From assembly GCF_025264665.1 (NCBI RefSeq), contig NZ_CP073697.1:1860001-1924000 (forward strand): a stretch of DNA of 64,000 bases, read 5' to 3'. The position numbers and the translations under genes were made by a program. Position 1 is the stretch's first letter; each line of letters begins with the position of its first letter. This document shows, one piece after another, positions 8,021-16,826 of this stretch. This stretch comes from Edaphobacter flagellatus (GTDB taxonomy: Bacteria > Acidobacteriota > Terriglobia > Terriglobales > Acidobacteriaceae). The notes under the pieces are model-generated. The model made no database searches and had not been told where the DNA came from. It saw only the letters and a list, made by a program, of their open reading frames with translations.

Positions 8021-11000
8021 TCAGAACCTGATCTTGAGTGCCAGTGACAAGGTGCGGGGATCAGTAGCACCGGTTACCTGGCCGAATGCCGAAGAACTGG
8101 TATTGGTCGTCACACCTGTGTAGGAAAGATGATTCGGAACATTGAAGAGCTCCGCACGCAGACTCGCTGAAAAGCTACCTTCAAAGGTGTAGGATTTTTG
8201 AACGGCAACGTCCCAGCTAGAAAAGAGCGGCAACTGAGCGGCATAAGCGCTCAGATTGCCGAAGCCTCCTGATACCGGCGTCGTGAATGCATTAGGATTC
8301 AGCCATTGCTTTCGGTCGTCATGCAGGTATAGGTTGTTCAGAACGCGATCGGGTCTCTGAGAGCCGGCTGTTCCAGTGCCCGCCACATCGTTGCTCATCG
8401 TGATATTGATTGGAAGACCGCTCTGGATCTTGTCGACTCCCGAGATCTGCCATCCGCCTAGCATTTTTTGATACCAGTTTCTTCCATGAACCCAGAAGGG
8501 GAGAGGATAGACATAGCTGGCGACAAAGATCTGGCCACGGTTGTAAGAGGACGGCCCGTAATCGTTCATGACGTTATAGCTATCCTGCGGCGTGTAGTTG
8601 AAGGAGTTGGCATCCGTCAATCCTCTGGACCAGGTATAGGCCAGATTGAGGGTACCGCTGTGAGCAAATCTCTTGCGTAACTGCGCCTGAAGCGAGTTGT
8701 AATTGAAGATGGCGCCAGTCGTGTACTCGTAGATATTGGTGTATCCGCGATAAGGACGAAGCGCATTCACGTTGACGTTTTTATTCGCGGGCGCGGTGAG
8801 TGTTCCCGCTGGCAACTGGTTGATGTCGGGCATGTATTGAAGGCGGCTGGCGCTCGAACCTACATAACTCAGATAGAGCACAGTAGAATCGCCCAGCGCT
8901 TGTTGAATGCCGAAGCTGTAGTTCATCGTGCGCGGGACGCTTACGTCCAGACGATGAGAGGCATTGATCGCTCCGGGAAAGCTCTGCAAGGCTCCTCCCG
9001 TAGGATTATCCACATTTCCGTAATAGAGAAGGGGTTGTTGAACAAAAGGAGGATTCGCTACCGAAGCGATAAAGGTATTTCCTTGAACCCGCTCATAGAA
9101 GATGCCGTATCCGCCCTTCAATACGGTCTTGCCATCGCCATAGAGGTCATAGGCCAACCCAAGCCGTGGCTCCCAGGTATTCCATGGAGTATCCGCTATT
9201 CCTCGAGAGAGTCCTTTGAACAAAGCTGTGACGGCAGGGTTGGTCGCCCCCTGAATATAAGGGATGGCCGACTGAGGAAAGCCCGTTCCGGGAAGAACCA
9301 ATCCATTGTATATGTTGCCGCTTCCCGCGATGATGGCCCCGGTTGACTTGTTGATCTGCACGGCTTGCGAGGGATCATAATACTCCGGCAGAAAAACCGA
9401 GGTGTTGTTCCAGAGGCTGTACTGGGGCTGCATGTAAGCCCAGCGAAGACCGAGATTCAACGTGAGCCTGCGGGTCACGCGCCAGTCGTCCTGTACGTAG
9501 GGTTCTATCTGCGTGAAACGGAAGCGCCCCTGTTGCACTCCACTGGCCTCTGTGTAGGAGTAGAAGTTTCCGATGAGAGCATCGGCTACTGAATTGCCCG
9601 TCGTAGCGGTCGGCCCTGAAGGGCGCGAGGTTGTGTTGAAGGTGAAGGACCCGTTCACGACCGGCACGTTGTTCTGATTCTTGTGGTTCATGTAGTAGTC
9701 GATACCGACCTTTAGCGTGTGATTGGAGAGAACGGCTGTGAGGTCATCCCGGAAATCATAGACGCCAATGGATCCGCGATACACGACCGGTGTCGAATAG
9801 AGTGTGTTGAATCCCGACAAATAGAGATTCGGGATGACGTTAATTTGTGCGGCATAAGGAAAGATGGTCGGATAGGTGACTCCCTGCCCTGTGCGCGTAT
9901 CGTCGTTCACGAAGAGCGGATTCGGGGCGTAGTGCCGAGTGTTGTCCACGGTATCGCCCGAATAGCTGATCTGCGCGACGTTGACCAGCCTTGAGGTCGG
10001 AGCAAAGGTCCACTGGAGGCTGATACTCTTGCCAGGCATAGACCGCTCGTAGGTATTGACGGCCGTCTGGTTCAGAGTCGTCAGCAAATTGTCGCCATAG
10101 TAGTGGAACATCAGCTGATTTTTGCTGTTGAGGTTGTAATCGATCCGCACGAGATACTCATCCATATTGATCGGAGCGACAGTATTGAAGATAAAGTTGC
10201 TTCCGGTCTGGCTTGCCAACCGCGGTAAAGGATGCGGATAGTTCTGTAAAAGCCGCGACGAACTGGAGTTCCAGCGCGACTTCGGAACGATGCCCCCGGG
10301 AAAGACCTTGCCGGTAAGCGGATCCTTCGGCCATGAGGTTTCCTTCAATGAGGAAAAATCACCGTTGCGGTAGGCGTCCAGAGGCACGGTCCATGTGTTC
10401 GTACTGCCCTGCAGCTGCCGGCGATAATCCACACCGAAGAAGAAGAAGAGCTTCCCGTCGTTTTTGTGGAACAGTCCTGGGATAACGACGGGACCGGATA
10501 TATTGCCGCCGAAAGAGTTGTACCGCAGCTCCGGTTTTGCGATGGAGTTGTAGGCGTAAGCCTGAATCGCATCGTTGCGGAAGTACTCGTAGACGGTCCC
10601 ATGGAACTGTTTCGCTCCTGATTTAACGGCTACGTTAATCACACCACCTGAATTGCCGCCATACTCCGCACTGTAATTCGCAGTCATGACACGCATCTGG
10701 CCGATAGCGTCGGGGTTGATGCTGACCAGAGCGCTACCGCCCGAGCCGGTGTCCACGTTGGTGGCGCCATCGAGATACCATGCATTGGTCCCTGGGCGCT
10801 GTCCGTTGATCGATATCGCACCAATGCTTCCCCCGTAGTTGTTGTAAAGGGCGAAGCCGCTGTTATAGGTTGTCGAAATTCCCGGAAGCATCTCCAGCAG
10901 CTGGACGTAATTTCTTCCATTGAGCTCAATCTCGCTAGCCTCCTCACCCGTAATGAGGTGGCTAACCTGCCCGTTTGTTGTATCCACCTTGAGCGCACTG

Positions 11001-11356
11001 TCTGTCACCGTAACAACCACGTTGTCATCGCCGACAGAAAGCGGAATATCGAAGTGAGCGTTCTGCCCAATTGTGACTTCGATGTTCGATGCCTGATACT
11101 TCTTGAACCCAGGGGCTGATACCAACAGTCGATACAGGCCTACTGGCATGCCCGGAAACAGATACTCTCCATGATCATTGGTCGAGGTGGAACGAGTGAA
11201 GCTGGTGTTCTGGTTAATCGCGGTAACCGCAACATGGGGCATTGCTGCTCCTGACGAATCCAGAACTGTGCCTGAGATGTATTGATCTCTCGATGACTGC
11301 GCCTTTAGCAATGCAGCCGAGCAGATCAAGATAATTAATGCGGCGATGCGTTTCAC
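8021..11356 (-). CDS. Oar-like TonB-dependent receptor with carboxypeptidase-regulatory domain
   Basis: This is an outer-membrane protein of 1,111 residues. Residues 1-19 form a signal peptide ending LLKAQ. Residues 25-110 (ISGTVLDSSGAAMPHVAV... GEYLFPGMPVGLYRL) are a carboxypeptidase D-regulatory-like beta-sandwich. A TonB plug follows (about 125-250, with ELNGRNYVQLLEMLPGIS and SINGQRPGTNAWYLDG), then a long beta-barrel ending in KIRF with the C-terminal aromatic residue typical of outer-membrane barrels. Proteins of this build are greatly expanded in Acidobacteria and resemble Myxococcus Oar. They are thought to take up oligosaccharides or other large substrates. The membrane-anchored regulator upstream and the phosphoesterase downstream on the same strand form its likely functional set. 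Confidence 0.92.
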   Translation of the reverse strand: MKRIAALIILICSAALLKAQSSRDQYISGTVLDSSGAAMPHVAVTAINQNTSFTRSTSTNDHGEYLFPGMPVGLYRLLVSAPGFKKYQASNIEVTIGQNAHFDIPLSVGDDNVVVTVTDSALKVDTTNGQVSHLITGEEASEIELNGRNYVQLLEMLPGISTTYNSGFALYNNYGGSIGAISINGQRPGTNAWYLDGATNVDTGSGGSALVSINPDAIGQMRVMTANYSAEYGGNSGGVINVAVKSGAKQFHGTVYEYFRNDAIQAYAYNSIAKPELRYNSFGGNISGPVVIPGLFHKNDGKLFFFFGVDYRRQLQGSTNTWTVPLDAYRNGDFSSLKETSWPKDPLTGKVFPGGIVPKSRWNSSSSRLLQNYPHPLPRLASQTGSNFIFNTVAPINMDEYLVRIDYNLNSKNQLMFHYYGDNLLTTLNQTAVNTYERSMPGKSISLQWTFAPTSRLVNVAQISYSGDTVDNTRHYAPNPLFVNDDTRTGQGVTYPTIFPYAAQINVIPNLYLSGFNTLYSTPVVYRGSIGVYDFRDDLTAVLSNHTLKVGIDYYMNHKNQNNVPVVNGSFTFNTTSRPSGPTATTGNSVADALIGNFYSYTEASGVQQGRFRFTQIEPYVQDDWRVTRRLTLNLGLRWAYMQPQYSLWNNTSVFLPEYYDPSQAVQINKSTGAIIAGSGNIYNGLVLPGTGFPQSAIPYIQGATNPAVTALFKGLSRGIADTPWNTWEPRLGLAYDLYGDGKTVLKGGYGIFYERVQGNTFIASVANPPFVQQPLLYYGNVDNPTGGALQSFPGAINASHRLDVSVPRTMNYSFGIQQALGDSTVLYLSYVGSSASRLQYMPDINQLPAGTLTAPANKNVNVNALRPYRGYTNIYEYTTGAIFNYNSLQAQLRKRFAHSGTLNLAYTWSRGLTDANSFNYTPQDSYNVMNDYGPSSYNRGQIFVASYVYPLPFWVHGRNWYQKMLGGWQISGVDKIQSGLPINITMSNDVAGTGTAGSQRPDRVLNNLYLHDDRKQWLNPNAFTTPVSGGFGNLSAYAAQLPLFSSWDVAVQKSYTFEGSFSASLRAELFNVPNHLSYTGVTTNTSSSAFGQVTGATDPRTLSLALKIRF

Positions 11357-11727
11357 CGGGATATCCCTTTCAAAGTGCTTGTGCTTGGTAATGAGTTGGT
11401 GCGGTTGGGATCAGTGTGTCGAGAAGGGAAACCGCAATCCAGTCAAGGCCCGGCAGTAACAATGTGACGTCACCGAACTGATACATCGGCACAAAACATT
11501 CATAATCAGCCAATTACGGCATGTGCATTTCAGGCAGATGATGCGGGAAATCTATTTTTTTCATCAATGATTCATCATCGCCTCGAGATTCTCGGAGCCG
11601 CACGCTCATGCCGTCCAGGGCAAGACAAATTCAAGCCGTCTGTAGAAAGAGACAGCACATCCAGTTATTTGCTCTTACTTTTAAGACTTGGGGCAAGGTG
11701 AGGCTAGAGCGGGGCAATACTGGGGCA
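11357..11727. other. Leader region of the Oar-like receptor gene
   Basis: About 370 bp lie between the regulator stop (11728) and the receptor start (11356). Several frames cross it but none looks coding. It should contain the receptor promoter on the minus strand; I could not pick a convincing -35/-10 pair. A short direct repetition of TCATCAATGATTCATCATCG type occurs near 11562-11581. Confidence 0.35.
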
Positions 11728-13113
11728 TCAGGAATGAATGCGGTACGCCAGAATCTGGAGAGGGCCGGCGTTGCCATCGATGCTGCTGCTCTTCAGAAGT
11801 ACCTCGAAATAAGGCAAGGTCCCGTCTCTGCGTTGGAGCTTGGTCAGGAAGGAGAGCAGTTGAGCATCATTGAACAGAAAATCGGCCGCGGCCTCTCCTC
11901 CGCCAACGGAACTCCCTTCAATGATCAGGACATTACCTTTACTGTTGAGCCCTGGGACAAGAGCGATATAGCCCAACATCTCCCTGCCGGTCCATGGCGC
12001 AACATACGCGGCTGGTTCGCCTGGGTTCGGATGTCTGTTCAGAAAACTGTAGGCATGGTTGGCCATATCCATGTTTCCCACAAAATTCAGTTCCGGTTCG
12101 AAGAGCTCGTGCCAAGGGTTGGAATAGCGCGCTCCGCAAAGAATGATATTCGCCTGCTTGAGATCATCCATCCGCACATCACGTGCGAATAAGGGAACGA
12201 GCGTACTTTGATTGCTTATTGCCAGACGACTGAAGTGAGACACCGATTTGATATCGACTGCCGAGGTATATCGGCGATCAGCAATCTCCAGCGCATCAGC
12301 GACTGAACCTTCTGGCAGATTGCGCATCTCATTCTTGAAGTCCCGGTGAAGATACTCTGACAGGCCTGTGGCATTGTTGCGCGTGAGACGATGCAGCAGG
12401 ACGAGACCGGTGTCTGGAGCAATATATATTGTCTTCTGGTTCGGCAGGAACAGCGTGTTCCAGAGGGGGTTGTTGTCACCTGACATTCTCCTTCCGTCTG
12501 ATCTACGTCCAAAGCGTACGCCCCCAATGAATCCGCCAACCGCAATCAGTCCAATGGCCATCACCAAGACAAGATGACGCCAAATCGGCCAGTGTTCTAG
12601 TGCTTGCGATCGCTGCTCTAATGGAGGACGCAATTCCTCTTGAAGAGATGGGTCTGGAATTGAGATCTTCGGGACCTCTATGGATTCTGATAATTTTGGC
12701 TGTTTCGGGGGGGAAGGATAGGCCTCCTCGACCGCATCAAATCGAACTAGATACTCGCCTTTGGGAATGACGATGCGAAAATGCTCCGATGTCGGATGCG
12801 CTTCGGTGGCACTGTGCTCCAGCTTATGGCGCAATCGCATCATCTGCGCTCGAACGATAGTGTCTATTGCGGGATCAAACCTATCGGTGCGACCAAAAAC
12901 ATGGAGAGCAATTGCGGCTTCCGTCAGGTGATCTTTTTCATTGAGAAGCGTGTGTTCCGCCAGATAACAGAGCAACTGAGATAGGCGGGGAGCCTTGCGA
13001 AACGAGGAGGATTGAAGAATGCGTTCAACCGTCTGCCAGCGCGGATCCTCGGATAGAGCAACCTCAATCATTGCTGCGCACGTTTTCTTCAGAGCCAAAA
13101 CGCGATCGCACAC
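11728..13113 (-). CDS. Winged-helix regulator with a central membrane anchor
   Basis: The 461-residue protein starts with a winged-helix DNA-binding region (about 20-115: WQTVERILQSSSFRKAPRLSQLLCYLAEHTL, LTEAAIALHVFGR, DTIVRAQMMRLRHKL, FRIVIPKGEYLVRF), the arrangement common in acidobacterial regulators that resemble OmpR-type domains. One membrane helix follows at about 178-198 (HLVLVMAIGLIAVGGFIGGV). The remaining 260 residues face the outside and probably sense a ligand; their fold is not recognised. It would act as a one-piece membrane transcription factor for the receptor-phosphoesterase genes immediately downstream. The start is uncertain: Met1 at 13113 or Met15 at 13071; neither has a clear ribosome site. 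Confidence 0.75.
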   Translation of the reverse strand: MCDRVLALKKTCAAMIEVALSEDPRWQTVERILQSSSFRKAPRLSQLLCYLAEHTLLNEKDHLTEAAIALHVFGRTDRFDPAIDTIVRAQMMRLRHKLEHSATEAHPTSEHFRIVIPKGEYLVRFDAVEEAYPSPPKQPKLSESIEVPKISIPDPSLQEELRPPLEQRSQALEHWPIWRHLVLVMAIGLIAVGGFIGGVRFGRRSDGRRMSGDNNPLWNTLFLPNQKTIYIAPDTGLVLLHRLTRNNATGLSEYLHRDFKNEMRNLPEGSVADALEIADRRYTSAVDIKSVSHFSRLAISNQSTLVPLFARDVRMDDLKQANIILCGARYSNPWHELFEPELNFVGNMDMANHAYSFLNRHPNPGEPAAYVAPWTGREMLGYIALVPGLNSKGNVLIIEGSSVGGGEAAADFLFNDAQLLSFLTKLQRRDGTLPYFEVLLKSSSIDGNAGPLQILAYRIHS

Positions 13114-13343
13114 GCGTGGCTAAGTTCATTGATAGCTCCCTCGACTGTAAAAAAGATTATTTCCAAACAATGTGAATAGAACGTTAACTATATTTACCGC
13201 AAGGACAGTCCGGCTTGGGCGAGCCATCGATCAGCAGAATTCACGCCTGATTCACTTCTGGATTCTCGACTAAAGAGCGACGGCGATATCGGCAGCAAGC
13301 ATGCACCCGTGCATTCGGGAATCTGAGCCATGCATCCGTTTAA

Positions 13344-13661
13344 GATATCAGCGGGGCCAATGCCTCCAGGCATCGAATTACCCATCGTCGTCAACTGGAA
13401 GAAACCGGCCTGCTGATCTGGGTCACAGGAGGGGCAAAAGTTTTCCGGTACAAGAAGCAGTTTTGTGGTTTCCGAATCACCAAACAAACAGACTGGAAGA
13501 TTAGCAAGCTGGAGCGCTTCGAAAAATCGGCGTATCCCGAAGCGTGGTTTTACTCGGATTGGCCAGCAATCCAGCTGAAGCCGACAACCGCTGGAACCTA
13601 CAACTTCACCTATGACGGAAGCCGAAGGCCATTCGAGGCAAGCGTCTCGTTCGACGACTAG
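13344..13661 (+). pseudogene. Startless fragment of an unknown protein
   Basis: The frame is open between stops at 13341 and 13659 and has no ATG, GTG or TTG start in a sensible place. The last 75 residues read like a genuine protein C-terminus: VFRYKKQFCGFRITKQ, then WKISKLERFEKSAYPEAWF, PTTAGTYNFTYDG and FEASVSFDD before TAG. Alternating hydrophobic and polar residues suggest a beta-sandwich. I do not recognise the family. It lies just beyond the 3' end of the seven-gene operon, in a 587-bp stretch otherwise empty, and is best read as debris of a truncated gene, perhaps left by island insertion or decay. Confidence 0.45.
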
Positions 13662-13700
13662 CTCGTCGAAGCACCAACCGCATCCAGCACCATGACATCA

Positions 13701-14684
13701 CTACTCAACGGGCTTTGCGGGCGTAATTGCGACCACCCCGCTGCCGAGCTCGCCATTTGCGAGCCTACTAATTTGGATTGTGATCTTAGAAAGAAATTTT
13801 CCTTGTAAGGCAATCCATTTGATGAGTTCAGCCTTTTCCTGACCGCCTGCGATCTCATCCTTGCCGGTACTGTGGGCTTGAAGGAGATCTTGGACTATGC
13901 CCGCCGCAAGGTCTGGAATGCTCAACAGATCATCCAGATGGCTTTTCCCATCGAATGATTTGCCGAAGCCCACGAGGTCGAACCGATGCTTACAGTACAT
14001 ACCCAACGTCCGAAGAAAGATGTTTTGGGTATCCTTGAATTCCCGATCCCTGGCATCTTCATTGATCGCATCGTCGTCGCAGTACCACAGGAGGCGTTGG
14101 TTTTCCTCTGTCGTCAGGACTACAAACACGGCGATCGAGTGACAGACGCGGAGAACCTTCTCGGCGGTTTCCCCTTTCCATTGCCCGAGTTCCAAGTCGG
14201 CGAGTTGTTTCTGAATGAACGCATGGGCTTCCTTTTTTGAGGGCCCGAATACCGTACCGATTTGCTTATCGATGGCAATCGTGATGACCGCGCCGTGTAT
14301 GAAGCTATCTACCAACTGCAGAAAGTCTGGCAACGCTCGGCTACGTGGACCAAACGTCAAATCTTTAAATGCGAACTCACTAAAAGGCTCGGATAGACCG
14401 TAGTGTCGGCGCAAAGCCTCACTATGGGTTTGGAATGGGCCGACCTTGTTGTAGGCCATAATCAGGAACGAATAGGTATTGAAGCTGGCGCCCCTGTGTT
14501 CGCCGCTGAAATCAGACATCACGGCAATCTTGGTGTCTTCGGAGAAATCAGGAAGTTCTTTGAGCTGAGCGATAGCATGAGCCAGCAGCTGAGCAAAATA
14601 TGGGACTTCGCCATTGATCTGAGAGAGGTCGAAAGGAGGATACTTCTTTGTTTTTTGATAAAGGATAAAGGCCTCCTTCTGCAC
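13701..14684 (-). CDS. RNase H-fold (DUF3800-like) protein, last gene of the seven-gene operon
   Basis: The 327-residue product is predicted cytoplasmic, with no signal or membrane helix. It shows the order of acidic motifs expected of an RNase H-like DUF3800 domain: a first strand with D58-F-S-G (IAVMSDFSGEHRG), a strand ending AID139, a strand followed by D203-D-D205 (LLWYCDDDAINE), and a C-terminal helix D251-D-L-L-S-I-P-D258-L-A-A-G, which resembles the D..AD..AG helix of that family. DUF3800 proteins accompany restriction and defence genes and may be nucleases; this one could be an effector. The start is GTG at 14684, 26 bp after the TIR gene, with no clear ribosome site. The family link is by motif only; sequence divergence is high. 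Confidence 0.55.
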   Translation of the reverse strand: MQKEAFILYQKTKKYPPFDLSQINGEVPYFAQLLAHAIAQLKELPDFSEDTKIAVMSDFSGEHRGASFNTYSFLIMAYNKVGPFQTHSEALRRHYGLSEPFSEFAFKDLTFGPRSRALPDFLQLVDSFIHGAVITIAIDKQIGTVFGPSKKEAHAFIQKQLADLELGQWKGETAEKVLRVCHSIAVFVVLTTEENQRLLWYCDDDAINEDARDREFKDTQNIFLRTLGMYCKHRFDLVGFGKSFDGKSHLDDLLSIPDLAAGIVQDLLQAHSTGKDEIAGGQEKAELIKWIALQGKFLSKITIQISRLANGELGSGVVAITPAKPVE

Positions 14685-14710
14685 AATGTTCGGAGAGCAA
14701 CGGCGACACG

Positions 14711-15694
14711 CTAAAAAGGAATCTCGTCGTTACTTATCTTCGGAAAAGGATCATTGCTCTCGAATCCATCGACAGAGTGGCCGAGTTTCTGCATGATGAG
14801 CTTCGCAAGTTCCTTCGGCGTTTTGCGGCGAAGGTCGACATAGCCAATGTGCTTATGGAGACCTGGTATCTCGGTGTCATCAAAGCGTGCCGGAAGGATG
14901 TACTCCTCCTTCGATTCGATGGCTTTTTCAAACGCGCTTCGCCGCTCGTGTGTCGGCCACACCTTTTGGGCATAAGCGGCAGAAATGAACATCACGCAGT
15001 ACCGGCCTGAGCCGCTATACACCTTGTGGAGATGCTCGACAAGGTTCTTGCCCCATAAGGATGCCTCCTCGTAGTTGTCATAGAAGAGGGCTACATCGTG
15101 GGCTTTCAGAATCTCAGCAACCTGCTCGACATAGGTCCTGTCCTCGCCTGCAAACGAGAGCACCACTTCGTAAGCGTTACCAAGCTCTCCGCCGCCTATA
15201 GGCGAGAGCTTATAAATCGGGCGCGATGAAATCTCCTCAGTCTTCCGGAGCTCGAAGGCATCGTTCACCAGTTCCTTGTTGATCCACTCCACCCGTTCCT
15301 CCTGACTTGCTCTGTCTGGGATGTTGAGCGGATGTACAAGAGTTTCGAGGAAGACGCCGAACTTCTGATCAGGAATCCCCAAGATTTTCAGTCGGCTTAC
15401 CAGCAGGTCGTGCATGGTCCAGTCGTCATTGTTGACCATGTGCTGCCAAATGTCGCCCTCCGCATCTTTGAAGCGACTATCGGTTGAGGGCATTTGGCTC
15501 AGCGGCCACACGCGCTTGAGAAACGGAATGAGCCCAAAGCGGCCCGGAAAATCCGCAGGGGTTTGCATGAGAATGCGATCGACGATCTCTTGCCTCGTGA
15601 TCTCACTAATCCGTTGCCCGCCGTTACGTACCATTACAGTCAGTGTACGACCAGGGGGACAGTGTGGATTGGAGAGGCCGAGTGCGCCCGCCAT
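14711..15694 (-). CDS. AbiJ-type N-terminal domain fused to a TIR domain
   Basis: Residues 28-125 (RISEITRQEIVDRI, FPGRFGLIPFLKRVW, DSRFKDAEGDIWQHMVNNDDW, FLETLVHPL) match the N-terminal domain found in AbiJ abortive-infection proteins. Residues 174-305 are a TIR domain: YEVVLSFAGEDR opens it, W214-G-K starts the loop region, YCVMFISAAYAQKVWPTHE250 gives the strand and the Glu that is catalytic in NAD-cleaving TIRs, and EYILPARFDDTEIPGL closes it. The likely role is an NAD-consuming or nucleotide-signalling effector activated by the operon's other products. The gene starts 22 bp after the PfkB gene; Met21 at 15634 is an alternative start. TIR call is strong; the AbiJ call is good. Confidence 0.8.
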   Translation of the reverse strand: MAGALGLSNPHCPPGRTLTVMVRNGGQRISEITRQEIVDRILMQTPADFPGRFGLIPFLKRVWPLSQMPSTDSRFKDAEGDIWQHMVNNDDWTMHDLLVSRLKILGIPDQKFGVFLETLVHPLNIPDRASQEERVEWINKELVNDAFELRKTEEISSRPIYKLSPIGGGELGNAYEVVLSFAGEDRTYVEQVAEILKAHDVALFYDNYEEASLWGKNLVEHLHKVYSGSGRYCVMFISAAYAQKVWPTHERRSAFEKAIESKEEYILPARFDDTEIPGLHKHIGYVDLRRKTPKELAKLIMQKLGHSVDGFESNDPFPKISNDEIPF

Positions 15695-15716
15695 TCAATC
15701 CAATGGAACGCTTGCT

Positions 15717-16826
15717 CTATCGTGAAGAGGCCAGTTTAGCAACAGCTCCTTCGCGCGAGTCGATTGACCAATCCATTCTGCTTTCACTGCAGCTTGGGCA
15801 CACCTTTGTTGGAATGAGACGGCCGACTCCGACTTCCTCAGGCTTATCCGAAAGATAACTCCTGGATTTCTTAAGGATGAGGCCCTTAAGCTTTTCAAAG
15901 AAACGCGACTGCGGAAGCTGATACATCGCCCCTCGTGCGCCTTCAAATTGGCAATTGAGGGCTGCCAGTGCTTGGCCGTATTGCAGCGCCTCCGCAACTT
16001 GCGCCTTGGTTAAACTCCTCAGCGATTGCCTTCCCTCCTCGAACAACCGATGAATAAGGCCAACAGTCGTCCAGTCTCCAGCACCTGCAGTATCCTTCAC
16101 GTCCACATCGTAAGAGGACAATGCCGCCCAGGACTTCATTCTTCGCTGCCCGCGTAGCTGGAAGCGAAGCCCTTCGGCACCGAGTGTCTGGATTTCAAGA
16201 AAAGCCTTATTGTCGCTAAGAAGATCGCTGAACCCCTTCGCCCGTTGATCTGAGTATTTGAGCACATCACACAGCTGGAGCATCTCAACGAATTGGGCCG
16301 GATCTCCAACCCCTGAGGGCTCAAAGACAACAACGGCATCATTCTTCTTGAAGTGCTCCGCCAGCACGAGGGTTGAACGCGACACCCGGTCAGTGAAAAA
16401 TACACACGCCTTATCCATACTCGCCCGAAGGCCTTCGACTGTCTCAGTCAATACGGGACGATAGCTTGGAAGGTAGGCTCCGCAATCAGGACATGTCCAA
16501 AGAAAGCGATGCTTTGGAGCACCGTCCTTGCCGAGAAAAATCTTCTCGACAACAATCGGTGTCGGGCACGGCGAATTGCCCATCAGGTGGTTGGTGTCGG
16601 CCCCCCATCGCTTTAGATCTGCTTTCACAAACTCGCCGGCATCATCTTCGGCGAGCCTGCTGATCGGAGTTGTCGCCCAGCCCAAGTAGGAGAGTGCGGC
16701 GGTCACATTTCCCGTTGTCCCGCCCGTGTAGAAGCGAGGTGTTTGCGGGTCTTCGAGACCAAGAACGATATCCAGCGCGATGAATCCTGAACTGACGAGA
16801 TGAGGAGTCTGCTTCTTAGTCTTCAT
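15717..16826 (-). CDS. PfkB/ribokinase-family kinase with two CxxC pairs
   Basis: The 369-residue protein has the hallmarks of PfkB kinases: an N-terminal GGTTGNVTAAL substrate-side motif at about 35-45 and the ATP/anion-hole motif DTAGAGD at 245-251, whose final Asp is the catalytic base. It would phosphorylate a sugar or nucleoside hydroxyl. Two Cys pairs are unusual for the family: CPDC at 112-115, in an insertion before the lid region, and CPSC at 343-346 in a C-terminal extension; together they could bind one zinc. The ATG at 16826 has GGAGAG ahead of it and overlaps the upstream gene by 11 bp. The longer frame starting at 16874 is less likely. Substrate is unknown; context suggests a nucleoside-like metabolite. 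Confidence 0.83.
   Translation of the reverse strand: MKTKKQTPHLVSSGFIALDIVLGLEDPQTPRFYTGGTTGNVTAALSYLGWATTPISRLAEDDAGEFVKADLKRWGADTNHLMGNSPCPTPIVVEKIFLGKDGAPKHRFLWTCPDCGAYLPSYRPVLTETVEGLRASMDKACVFFTDRVSRSTLVLAEHFKKNDAVVVFEPSGVGDPAQFVEMLQLCDVLKYSDQRAKGFSDLLSDNKAFLEIQTLGAEGLRFQLRGQRRMKSWAALSSYDVDVKDTAGAGDWTTVGLIHRLFEEGRQSLRSLTKAQVAEALQYGQALAALNCQFEGARGAMYQLPQSRFFEKLKGLILKKSRSYLSDKPEEVGVGRLIPTKVCPSCSESRMDWSIDSREGAVAKLASSR

Noticed and set aside
11608..12192. 194-codon plus-strand frame
   Set aside because: It is antisense to the winged-helix regulator gene and has no signals of its own.
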